Both the position numbers and the translations under genes were made by a program. From a bacterium (lineage in GTDB: Bacteria; CLD3; SB21): a stretch of DNA of 64,000 nt. The stretch lies in contig WBUR01000015.1 in the NCBI GenBank assembly GCA_008933615.1, forward strand, positions 1-64,000, read 5' to 3'. Under the pieces are notes generated by a model. It worked only from the letters and a program-made list of their open reading frames with translations, made no database searches and had not been told where the DNA came from. Positions 53,563 to 62,048 of the stretch are shown one piece after another (within the stretch, counting starts at the first letter, position 1; every line of letters begins with the position of its first letter).

Positions 53563-55464
53563 TCACGCCAACGTTTTTTCCGCTTTCATCCCCTGGACTG
53601 AGACCGTCTTTTTTTCCGGCTTTATAAATCCAGAAATACCTTCTTCCATCCAGGTATATTTATCGTTCAATATATTCTTGGCAATTCCATATTTAAAAAC
53701 ATCATCATTATTCCACAGACCTTTAAGTAAAATCTTTACGCGTCGACGGGCATTGCGGCAAAAAAGATCGGCCAGCTCGCAGGCGTCATGATTCCCTTCT
53801 TTGGATAATTTAAGGGCGCGGCTCATGGTTGAAGCCATCGCAAAAAGTTCCGCTCCGATATCCACTACACGAAATAAGAAGGCCTGTTTATAAGCTAATT
53901 TAGCCTGATGACGCATCATCCCGTGAAAAATCTCTCGGGATAATTTTCGCGTCGTGCGATTAACAAATCGCATGTGACGCGCCAATTTGCCAAACTCACT
54001 GTATCTCGGCCAGAAAGACCAGCCCAACCAGCGCGACGGATACCATACGGCGTAGAAGGCTATGACCTTAGGCAATGCGCCCAACCGCTGTCCCATGGTC
54101 GATTTCGGATTGATCATGCTCCATGCGACATCCAGATGTTTATCGACGGCTTCCCGCGCAATAAAAAGGCGCATGATCTCGCTGGAACCTTCAAAGATCA
54201 AGTTAATCCTAAAATCGCGCATGGCGCGCTCGATCGGAATCGGTTCATCACCGCGCGCGCGCAAAGAATCTGCTGTTTCATAACCCCGTCCGCCGCGAAC
54301 CTGCAGGGTATCGTCAACAATCTTCCAGCCGGCTTCCGTGTTATACATTTTAGCAACGGCCGCTTCAAGGCGAATATCATATCCCTTATCCGACATCGCG
54401 GTTGCAATATCTGAAACGGATTCCATTGCGAAAGTCATTGACGCCATATCGGCAATCTTTTGCGCGATCGCTTCATGCTTGCCCACCGGCTGTCCCCATT
54501 GCACGCGCGACCGTCCCCATTTACGAACCACTTCGACGCACGCTTTTGCAGTGCCGGCACAAATGGCGGGAATAGTCAGTCGTCCCGTATTAAGAGTAAT
54601 GAGAGCAAGTTTCAGGCCTTTACCCCGTTGCCAAAGCAAATTTTCTTTTGGCACACGGACATTCTTAAACGAAATTACCCCGTTCTCCAATGCTTTCAGT
54701 CCCATAAAATGGCAACGGTGTTCGACTTTAACGCCAGGCCAGCTTGTTTCTATAATGAATGCGCTGATCGCATTGTCTTCTTTATGTTTTGCCATGACCA
54801 CGATGAGGTCAGCGATAGTTCCGTTAGTGCACCATAATTTTTCGCCGTTGAGAATAAACGCCTGGCCGTTGTCCGTATCTTCAACTGTGGAATGCAAATT
54901 CGCCGGATCAGAGCCGACTTCCGCTTCGGTCAATGCAAATGCCGACACTTCACCGCGTGCAACACGGGGCAGGTATTTTTTCTTTTGTTCTTCAGTGCCG
55001 AATGTCTTAAGCGGTTGAGGCAAACCGATCGATTGATGCGCCGATAAAAGTGCGGCTACATTCCCGTCCTGGCTTCCAACCAGTTGCATAACCTTGTTGT
55101 ATTCCGCCTGGGTAAATTCCAACCCGCCATATTCTTTTTTGATCTTCATACCGAAGGCGCCCAGCTTCGCCAATCGATGTCGAATCTCGTCAGGAATTTT
55201 TCCATCCCGGTCGATCTTGTCGGAATCCACGTCTTCTTCAAGAAACTTTTTCATCTTGGCGTAGAATTCCTGGAATTCCGGCCGGTTAATCCCTTCCGCT
55301 TGGGGGAACGGATGAACAAGGTTTAACCTTAAATTTCCGAGAAAAATTTCACGAAGAAAACTAGGGCGATCCCATTTACTCTCACGCGCAGCTTCGGCAA
55401 CTTCGCGTGCTTCATCTTCAGTCAGATGTTTTTTCTTTCCATTGGCAGGTATATCTTGTGACAT
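53563..55464 (-). CDS. Acyl-CoA dehydrogenase with C-terminal extension
   Basis: A 633-residue flavoenzyme that makes the trans-2 double bond in acyl-CoA. The start chosen has GGAAGGA upstream. The core has LSAHQSIGLPQPLKTFG, the FAD/substrate block FALTEAEVGSDPANL, LWCTNGTIADLIVV, the region WGQPVGKHEAIAQKIADMAS and the catalytic Glu region IFEGSSEIMRLFIAREA. The last 200 residues form a helical extension typical of long FadE-like enzymes. It probably serves fatty-acid beta-oxidation; substrate chain length is unknown. Confidence 0.93.
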   Translation of the reverse strand: MSQDIPANGKKKHLTEDEAREVAEAARESKWDRPSFLREIFLGNLRLNLVHPFPQAEGINRPEFQEFYAKMKKFLEEDVDSDKIDRDGKIPDEIRHRLAKLGAFGMKIKKEYGGLEFTQAEYNKVMQLVGSQDGNVAALLSAHQSIGLPQPLKTFGTEEQKKKYLPRVARGEVSAFALTEAEVGSDPANLHSTVEDTDNGQAFILNGEKLWCTNGTIADLIVVMAKHKEDNAISAFIIETSWPGVKVEHRCHFMGLKALENGVISFKNVRVPKENLLWQRGKGLKLALITLNTGRLTIPAICAGTAKACVEVVRKWGRSRVQWGQPVGKHEAIAQKIADMASMTFAMESVSDIATAMSDKGYDIRLEAAVAKMYNTEAGWKIVDDTLQVRGGRGYETADSLRARGDEPIPIERAMRDFRINLIFEGSSEIMRLFIAREAVDKHLDVAWSMINPKSTMGQRLGALPKVIAFYAVWYPSRWLGWSFWPRYSEFGKLARHMRFVNRTTRKLSREIFHGMMRHQAKLAYKQAFLFRVVDIGAELFAMASTMSRALKLSKEGNHDACELADLFCRNARRRVKILLKGLWNNDDVFKYGIAKNILNDKYTWMEEGISGFIKPEKKTVSVQGMKAEKTLA

Positions 55465-55638
55465 AATAAATCCTTCCGGCAAATAGATTTGGTCTAAGAT
55501 ATTGCTTTAATAGCAAGTTACTAAATAATATAGATAAATAGTAAGCAGAAATTCAATCAAAATCATTGGCCATTATCAAAAATTAACCTTGCACTGAAAC
55601 CTCATTCCTGTTATATTCGCGACGCTGAATATATTTAT

Positions 55639-55712
55639 GGGCCCGTAGCTCATCTGGATAGAGCATCTGCCTTCTAAGCAGAGGGTAACAGGTTCGAGTC
55701 CTGTCGGGCCTA
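55639..55712 (+). tRNA. tRNA-Arg (anticodon TCT)
   Basis: Complete cloverleaf on the plus strand: acceptor gggcccg with cgggcct (first pair G-T), D arm gctcatctggatagagc, anticodon loop cttctaa (TCT, arginine AGA/AGG), T arm ggttcgagtcc. No CCA encoded. It is one of two adjacent arginine tRNAs. Confidence 0.93.
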
Positions 55713-55756
55713 CGAATGAAAATTCCTCAAGAACTACCCCGAGGTTTTTATTGCAT

Positions 55757-55830
<74 letters not shown>

Positions 55831-55832
55831 CT

Positions 55833-55868
55833 AAAAAGGACGAGAAAAGATTCGTCCTTTTTTATTTT
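55833..55868 (+). terminator. Rho-independent terminator after the tRNA-Arg pair
   Basis: aaaaaggacga (55833-55843) pairs with tcgtccttttt (55852-55862) around an eight-base loop, followed by a T-rich tract. It directly follows the second tRNA. It could also serve the lipoprotein gene ending at 55884 on the other strand. Confidence 0.85.
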
Positions 55869-55883
55869 TGCGCCGGATTCTAC

Positions 55884-56309
55884 TTAATGGATCGTAAAAC
55901 TATTTGAGGTAATGGTATCTGGATCATTTATGTCGCCATTCCAAAAAAGAGGGTATCGGAATCGGTACGTTCCCGGCTTGTGAACGACAAGTGAATCAGA
56001 CATGTTCGTATACGGATCAATTGTCATTTCTTCCATAAGCGAATCCGGGCACACCAAACTGGTCCACTGAACCCATTGATCTTCCACCCATTTGTCCCGG
56101 TAATAATATACGTTACTCAAACATCCCTGAAAAACCACGCTTTCATTCGTATTGTTATAGATTGTAATAATGGTTTTTTCATTACGAATGTAATCCGTTT
56201 TGTCCGTAAATACCGTTACCCCGTATACTGTTGAGTTTTCTACAGGCGCCCTATCGTGGCTGCAGCCAAACAAAACTGAAACCAAAAGAGTTAGGATTAA
56301 GTGTCTCAT
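55884..56309 (-). CDS. Small lipoprotein of unknown function
   Basis: A 141-residue lipoprotein (lipobox LFGC, then SHDRAP). The mature part is a beta-sandwich-like domain: TVFTDKTDYIRNEKTIITIYNNT resembles an intracellular-proteinase-inhibitor or BsuPI-type fold, with two Cys (QGCLSNVYYY and LVCPDS) and a GTYRFRYPLFW strand. The fold is inferred from pattern only. It is divergent from the DUF4234-like gene. Confidence 0.68.
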   Translation of the reverse strand: MRHLILTLLVSVLFGCSHDRAPVENSTVYGVTVFTDKTDYIRNEKTIITIYNNTNESVVFQGCLSNVYYYRDKWVEDQWVQWTSLVCPDSLMEEMTIDPYTNMSDSLVVHKPGTYRFRYPLFWNGDINDPDTITSNSFTIH

Positions 56310-56472
56310 GTATTCCTCCTTCTGTTATAAGGAGTATAGTTCATGCAGCCTCATAAAAATTACAAAAAAAATTGGAAATAATGAATATTTTTTGATTTTG
56401 CGTCGCTAAACGTCTAAATTATAGATACATATTATTTCTAAATTGATATCCCACCCAAAAGGAGGAGTAATT

Positions 56473-56811
56473 ATGCAGGTCAAAAAAAGAAATATGGTAG
56501 CTCAGGTGTTCCTGGTGATTATCACGCTGGGTATTTACGCGATTTACTGGTTCTATCAAACGGCGAGTGAACTAAAAGGAATTGCCAATGATCCTGAAGC
56601 GTCTCCGGGATTGTGGACTGTATTACTATTTATTCCGTTCGGCGCTTTTTATTCCTACTATAAATACGGCGAATTATATGAGAAGGTGTCCACGGAAAAA
56701 ATGAACCGCTGGTTACTTTTTGTGTTATGGCTTGTCTTTTCGCCGGCAGTCTGGTTTCTCGTGCAGATGGATCTTAATAAGCGCGCTGAAATCCCTGCAA
56801 CTTCTGTTTGA
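56473..56811 (+). CDS. DUF4234-like small membrane protein
   Basis: A 112-residue membrane protein. The start chosen (MQVKKRNMV) has AAAGGAGGA just upstream. Three hydrophobic segments: VAQVFLVIITLGIYAIYWFY, LWTVLLFIPFGAFYSYYKYG and LLFVLWLVFSPAVWFLV. The TLGIYAIYWFY and YYKYGELYE patterns match the DUF4234 family, whose function is unknown. It stands alone with its own terminator. Confidence 0.8.
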   Translation: MQVKKRNMVAQVFLVIITLGIYAIYWFYQTASELKGIANDPEASPGLWTVLLFIPFGAFYSYYKYGELYEKVSTEKMNRWLLFVLWLVFSPAVWFLVQMDLNKRAEIPATSV

Positions 56812-56828
56812 TAAATTGTATATAATTG

Positions 56829-56866
56829 AAAATCCCCGCTTCAATTGAACCGGGGATTTTTATTTT
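56829..56866. terminator. Terminator between the DUF4234-like and FGGY kinase genes
   Basis: A ten-base stem, aaaatccccg (56829-56838) with cggggatttt (56851-56860), is followed by T-rich sequence on the plus strand. Being flanked by A and T runs, it can end both convergent genes. Confidence 0.8.
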
Positions 56867-56883
56867 ATACTAATAAGCAACTC

Positions 56884-58416
56884 TTACATTCCCTTTTCCC
56901 ACCAACGCTGAGCGATGAGATTGTACATATTGTTCTGCCGCTCTCTTGCTGCTTTATAAATTTCATGATTCTGCGTGTTAGGATTAAAGGTGCGGCCCAG
57001 CGGCATCGGAATTTCTGCAGCGTTCCGAACTGATCCGATACCTTCCAAAGCCAATATCGCAGCTCCACGGGCAGAACCTTCCTGCTCGCCTGATTGCGTT
57101 ACAGGTAATCCCATGACATCGGACATAATTTGCGTCAGCACTTCCGAATCAATGAACCCTCCTCCTGAAGCAATAATTTTTTTGATAGGCATATTTTGAC
57201 GGTTAAAAATATCATACACCGCCGCATAACGATAACTCACGCTTTCCATTGTTGCGCGGACGATTTCCTCCCTTGAACTGTTCAGATTGAGTCCATATAT
57301 CATACCACGGGCATTTTCATGCCATCCGGTGCTTCGCTCGCCCGCCCAAAAGGGCAGAACGGTAAGTCCGTGGCCATCCGGTTTACATTCGTTCATAGCT
57401 TTATCCACGCCTTTTTTCCCTCCCTCAACTCCGAGATGGGACACGATCCATTTCCTCAAATTCCCGCCGTCGCTTAAGGCACCGCCCATTAAAAATCTTT
57501 TTTTGTCTACGCGATAAACCCACAATTCCGGCGGAATAATTACCGAGTCAGCTTCCCAGCACACCCGCAAAGCGCCCGATGTGCCCATCACGATACAAAG
57601 CTGATCTTTCGCAACGCATCCCGTGCCGACGTTGGAACTCGCACCGTCACCTACTGCGGGAAACCAGGGAATATCGACCAGAGTCGGCCAACGCTTCGCA
57701 TAGGTTGATTTTAATCCCTGCAGCGGTGTATCCATATCCCCAAGTTCAGAAAGATTTTGCGGAGTAATAGGCATTACGGCAAAAACTTTTTCATCCCATT
57801 TGCATGTGTTCTGATTTAATAACCCTGTTCCGGATGCCATGGAAATACTGCAAACCGCTTTTTCAAAAAAAACATAGTAGAGGTATTCGCCGATTGACAT
57901 CCACTTATCTGTCTTGATAAAAGTCTCGTTATGTTCTTCGTTGAACCACATCAGCTTTGCCGGCAAGTAGCTTGGATGAATAACGCATCCCGTGCGGCTG
58001 TGAATTTCCTCCGGATTTAACTTTTGTTTTAATGCATCTATCACCAAACGCGGGCGTGTGTCGGCCCAACTGATCAGTGCGGTCGTCGGTTTACCGCTTT
58101 TATCGACGCCCATCAAATTATGCCAAAAGGTATCAAAACCTACTGCTTTGACCTCACCCGCATGTTTCCCAAGTTCTTCCATAATTTTGTCGATACATTC
58201 GGCCGTACTGTCCACAATAAATTTAGGATCGGCATACACGCCGCCATCCTGGCTTGTCGTAAACAAATACCCGACCTGATGCATAAGATTTTTCACCGGC
58301 CGCCCCAAAGCGTCGTAAACCAATGCTCTGGTAGAGGACGTACCTATATCAATGGCCAGGATAAGCGGTCGTTGTGCATTTTTCAGCTTAATAGGCTGAT
58401 TCGTTTGCGTCTTCAT
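56884..58416 (-). CDS. FGGY-family carbohydrate kinase (gluconokinase/xylulokinase-like)
   Basis: A 510-residue sugar kinase. The N-terminal ATPase fold begins AIDIGTSSTRALVYD; the middle has GFDTFWHNLMGVD and ISWADTRP, and the sugar site SRTGCVIHPSYLPAK. The C-terminal fold has VMGTSGALRVCW, LPFWAGERSTGWHENARG and the FGGY signature GGGFIDSEVLTQIMSDVMG. The pattern is closest to gluconokinases of this family; xylulose or another sugar acid is possible. It is a single gene between the kinase pair and the tRNA region. Confidence 0.87.
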   Translation of the reverse strand: MKTQTNQPIKLKNAQRPLILAIDIGTSSTRALVYDALGRPVKNLMHQVGYLFTTSQDGGVYADPKFIVDSTAECIDKIMEELGKHAGEVKAVGFDTFWHNLMGVDKSGKPTTALISWADTRPRLVIDALKQKLNPEEIHSRTGCVIHPSYLPAKLMWFNEEHNETFIKTDKWMSIGEYLYYVFFEKAVCSISMASGTGLLNQNTCKWDEKVFAVMPITPQNLSELGDMDTPLQGLKSTYAKRWPTLVDIPWFPAVGDGASSNVGTGCVAKDQLCIVMGTSGALRVCWEADSVIIPPELWVYRVDKKRFLMGGALSDGGNLRKWIVSHLGVEGGKKGVDKAMNECKPDGHGLTVLPFWAGERSTGWHENARGMIYGLNLNSSREEIVRATMESVSYRYAAVYDIFNRQNMPIKKIIASGGGFIDSEVLTQIMSDVMGLPVTQSGEQEGSARGAAILALEGIGSVRNAAEIPMPLGRTFNPNTQNHEIYKAARERQNNMYNLIAQRWWEKGM

Positions 58417-58551
58417 AAATTCCTCCGAATGGATAAAGCAGTCGTATTCATAGTTTGTAAAATATGTGACGATGAGATAGAATGGTGTTTCTAATTTTAT
58501 CGAAATTAAACCGAAGGGTCAAGGGTTATTTGATGCTCACTGCCTTGCTCC

Positions 58552-61500
58552 TTAAGTATGGTTTATAGGTAAAATAATCTTGAATTCGGAGCCTTTACCT
58601 TCATGACTTTCCACTTCAATATCGCCGTTGTGTTTTTTGACGATTCCATAGCTGACTGATAAGCCAAGCCCCATTCCTTTTCCGATGTCTTTGGTGGTAA
58701 AGAATGGATCAAAAACGCTCCGTACGACTGCTGCGCTCATGCCCACGCCGTTATCTTTAAAGTGAATAGCGATGTGATCGTCATCTTCTTTTCTTGTCAC
58801 AATCCGAATCATCCCTTTTTCACGAATCGCTTCGGTTGCGTTGGTTAATATACTCAGAAAAACCTGATTGAGCAGTCCGGGTAATGCTTCAACCATAGGC
58901 AATGTGCTGAATTCCCTGACAATCTCGATCCGTCCTTCGTAATGCGGGCGCAGTATAGCCAGCGTCGATTCTATACCTTCGTGGACGTCATAAAGTATCA
59001 TACCGCTGGCATCTACGCGCGAGAACTTGCGCAATTCTTCGACAATGACCTTAATTCGCTGAGATCCTTTCTTGCATGAAAGGATAATTGCCAATGTATC
59101 GCGTTTTACAAAATCATATTCGTGGTTTTTCTTTATCGTTTCCATTCCGGATTTGATTTTTTGAACGTCATTCGTTTCAATTATTTTTTCGTAATCGGAA
59201 ATGATGCTGTCCCAACGGCTGATATGATCTTCCAGAATATACAGGTTACCGTCCACGAACGTGAGCGGATTATTTATTTCATGGGCAATGCCGGCCACCA
59301 TCTGCCCAAGTGCAGACATTTTTTCCGCATGTACCAACTGAGTCTGCGTCGCCTGCAAAGTCTGTAACGTGTTCTCAAGTTTGTAATTGATATTTTTGAG
59401 ATCGTCTCTTTGGCGCAAAATTTCCCTGGTTCGCTCCGCAACTTCAATTTCCAGTCGGTCTTTTTCCATTTGAATATGACGCACCCGATAACGAAACAAT
59501 GATACACTGATCGCCGCCAAGGCAATAACGGAAAGGATCCGGAACCACCATGTTTTCCAAAATGGCGGTAAGATTGTTATCTTGACTGACACGCCTTCGT
59601 CGTTCCACACGCCGTCATTATTAGTGCCTTTTACCCGGAAAATATAGTCGCCATGATCAAGATTAGTGTAATTAACAAAACGACGAGAGCCGGCTAATAT
59701 CCATTCCTTGTCAAATCCCTGAAGAAAATAGGAGTAATTATTTTTTTCAGAGTTCGTATAATCCAACGCGGCATATTCAAAAGAAAAATCCTCATTGTAA
59801 GGAAGCACAAATTCCTTTTTATTATCTACGGTCGTATGGTCCGTATCCAACAACAATTTATCAGAACGGCTGTATCGTTTAAATGCCGTAAAGACGAGCG
59901 ACGGTGCATGCTGGTTATCCTTCACTTCATCGGGCTTAAACGAATTAAATCCAAACGTACCGCCAAAATAAAATGTGCCGCTCAATCCTTTATGATAGGA
60001 GCCAAACTTAAATTCATTATTTTGCAGGCCGTCCTTTACGTCATAATTTTTGAACGTACCTTTTTCTCCCGCTGGGCTGAAGCGGGAAAGGCCTTGAACC
60101 GTGCTAAGCCACAAGTTACCTTCTTCATCCGGAATGATCCCGTAAACGTAGTTATCGGGCAGACCGTCGCGTTCCTGTAACCTCACAAAAACATCTTCCC
60201 CGCGCTCGTTCGTAACCAACTTATTCAAGCCTGCGTTCGTTCCAATCCAAATATGGCCGTTTTTGTCTTCATTGATGGAAAATATCACATCGCTTCCGAT
60301 ACTCAGTGGATTTTGCGGATCGTTTTGATAACGAATGAATTTATGATCCGCAGTTCTGCCCCGGTCATCAAGGTGTAATTTATTCAGTCCACCTCCAAAA
60401 GTGCCTACCCACAAAACATTTCGACTGTCCATAAAAAGAGAACTGACTCGATTTTCACTCAAGCTGTTCTCGTCATTTGGATCATTTTTATAATGAACAA
60501 ATTTCTCTACCCCATTCTCATTCGTCAACTGATCTAGACCTCCCCCAAACGTACCTATCCAGATATTTCCAAAACGGCCGATAGTAATACAACTGATGTC
60601 GTTATTACTTATGGTTTGCGAATTGGCGGCATTGTGTTTGTAATGAATGAACACACCTTCGTTTCCCGGATCATACTTATTCAATCCTCCGCCTTCTGTG
60701 CCGATCCAAAGAATACCTTTTTCATCTTCGGCTATCGAACGCACTTCATCATTACTCAAACTGCGGGGGTTTGACATGGTGTGACGATAAGACTTGAATG
60801 TACCAAGCAACGGGTCAAACTTATTAAGGCCGTCGTGAGTGCCTATCCAAATGAGGCCGGATTTACTTTCACAAAACGACCGGACAATATTATTACCCAG
60901 GCTGTTAGGGTTTTCGGGTGAATGTTTGAAATGTTTAAATTTTCCCCGTTTAAGATCCAGTTTATTTATGCCGCCGCCGCCGTAAGTTCCGATCCAAAGA
61001 ATATCCGATCTATCAATAAAAAGGGAGCGCACTTCATTATCACTCAGACTGGAAGGATCGGTCGGCATGTTTTTATAGACCATAAACTTTTGCCGTGCGG
61101 CATCAAGAACATTTAGTCCTTCATTCGTACCTACCCATATTTGGTCTTTTCCATCCACACAAAGCGAGGCGACTGCGTTATCGCTAATCGAGTTGGGGTT
61201 GGCCTCATGGTGCTGATAGAAAGATATCCTTGCAGGTGATTGTGATCGATCTATCCTATTCAAACCCCCATCCTCTGTACCTACCCAAATAATTCCGGCA
61301 TGATCCTGCGCGATTGCCGTAATGGATTCACTTGTGATTCGGTTCGGCGAGTTAAAGTCACTGCGGAAATGAGTCACGTTACCATTAGAATATAAATTTA
61401 ATCCTTTTTTTGTTCCGGCCCAAACATCGCCGTTTGCTTCAACGAATAACACGGTGATCCAATTATCACTTAATCCAGTAATATTCTCGATCACAAAATC

Positions 61501-62001
61501 CGTTTTCCCGGAAACTTCCTTCGTGGTCAATTTATTCAGCCCGTTTTGCGTGCCAACCCAGATATTTCCGTTTTGGTCGGCGTAAAGCGCATTCACGCTA
61601 TTATGACTGATATGATCGGGCTGGGATGTATCGGCCAGAAAGTGAGTAAAAACGCCGGTTTTGCGATCAAATCTATTGAGCCCTTTATTGATAGTAGCAA
61701 CCCACAAATTCGATAAAGTATCTTCACAGATGGCCGTGATCCAATTATCCGATAAGGACATCGGGTCGGTAGGAACGGTTTTATACACCGTAAACACGTA
61801 CCCGTCGAATTTGTTAAGCCCGTTGCGAGTACCAAACCACATGTACCCCCTGCTGTCCTGCAGAATGGAACTAATGGTGCTTTGCGACAAGCCATCGCTG
61901 CCTGTCACTTGGTCAAATCGCACAGAATTCATCTGTGCATTGACTACGGATGGCTGTATTCCGATAACCAGAACCATCATGATAGCTTTTATTAATCTCA
62001 T
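58552..62001 (-). CDS. Propeller-type sensor histidine kinase (Reg_prop, Y_Y_Y, HisKA, HATPase)
   Basis: A 1149-residue membrane sensor. A signal peptide is followed by about fourteen Reg_prop blades in two seven-bladed propellers (residues 30-690, for example GNIWIGTFGGGLDQL). A Y_Y_Y domain (about 715-790, NNDGVWNDEGVSVKITILP), a membrane helix (FWKTWWFRILSVIALAAISV) and a coiled-coil linker follow. The kinase has the H-box AGIAHEINNPLTF, N-box NQVFLSILTNATEAI and G-boxes FKDNGVGMS and GMGLGLSVSYGIVKKH. No receiver or HTH domain follows, unlike Bacteroides hybrid sensors. It starts 47 bases after the second kinase gene, so the two are likely one operon. Confidence 0.92.
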   Translation of the reverse strand: MRLIKAIMMVLVIGIQPSVVNAQMNSVRFDQVTGSDGLSQSTISSILQDSRGYMWFGTRNGLNKFDGYVFTVYKTVPTDPMSLSDNWITAICEDTLSNLWVATINKGLNRFDRKTGVFTHFLADTSQPDHISHNSVNALYADQNGNIWVGTQNGLNKLTTKEVSGKTDFVIENITGLSDNWITVLFVEANGDVWAGTKKGLNLYSNGNVTHFRSDFNSPNRITSESITAIAQDHAGIIWVGTEDGGLNRIDRSQSPARISFYQHHEANPNSISDNAVASLCVDGKDQIWVGTNEGLNVLDAARQKFMVYKNMPTDPSSLSDNEVRSLFIDRSDILWIGTYGGGGINKLDLKRGKFKHFKHSPENPNSLGNNIVRSFCESKSGLIWIGTHDGLNKFDPLLGTFKSYRHTMSNPRSLSNDEVRSIAEDEKGILWIGTEGGGLNKYDPGNEGVFIHYKHNAANSQTISNNDISCITIGRFGNIWIGTFGGGLDQLTNENGVEKFVHYKNDPNDENSLSENRVSSLFMDSRNVLWVGTFGGGLNKLHLDDRGRTADHKFIRYQNDPQNPLSIGSDVIFSINEDKNGHIWIGTNAGLNKLVTNERGEDVFVRLQERDGLPDNYVYGIIPDEEGNLWLSTVQGLSRFSPAGEKGTFKNYDVKDGLQNNEFKFGSYHKGLSGTFYFGGTFGFNSFKPDEVKDNQHAPSLVFTAFKRYSRSDKLLLDTDHTTVDNKKEFVLPYNEDFSFEYAALDYTNSEKNNYSYFLQGFDKEWILAGSRRFVNYTNLDHGDYIFRVKGTNNDGVWNDEGVSVKITILPPFWKTWWFRILSVIALAAISVSLFRYRVRHIQMEKDRLEIEVAERTREILRQRDDLKNINYKLENTLQTLQATQTQLVHAEKMSALGQMVAGIAHEINNPLTFVDGNLYILEDHISRWDSIISDYEKIIETNDVQKIKSGMETIKKNHEYDFVKRDTLAIILSCKKGSQRIKVIVEELRKFSRVDASGMILYDVHEGIESTLAILRPHYEGRIEIVREFSTLPMVEALPGLLNQVFLSILTNATEAIREKGMIRIVTRKEDDDHIAIHFKDNGVGMSAAVVRSVFDPFFTTKDIGKGMGLGLSVSYGIVKKHNGDIEVESHEGKGSEFKIILPINHT

Positions 62002-62048
62002 ACGGATATATTCTCCATTTACCTTTATGAATACTATTTAAAATAACC

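Noticed and set aside
54338-55018. Long plus-strand open frame inside the acyl-CoA dehydrogenase gene
   Set aside because: It is antisense to a gene with complete family motifs, has no ribosome site and no recognisable domain.
60400-61900. Repeated DNA segments with similar words every 130-190 bases
   Set aside because: They encode Reg_prop propeller blades in the sensor kinase and are not a DNA repeat array.
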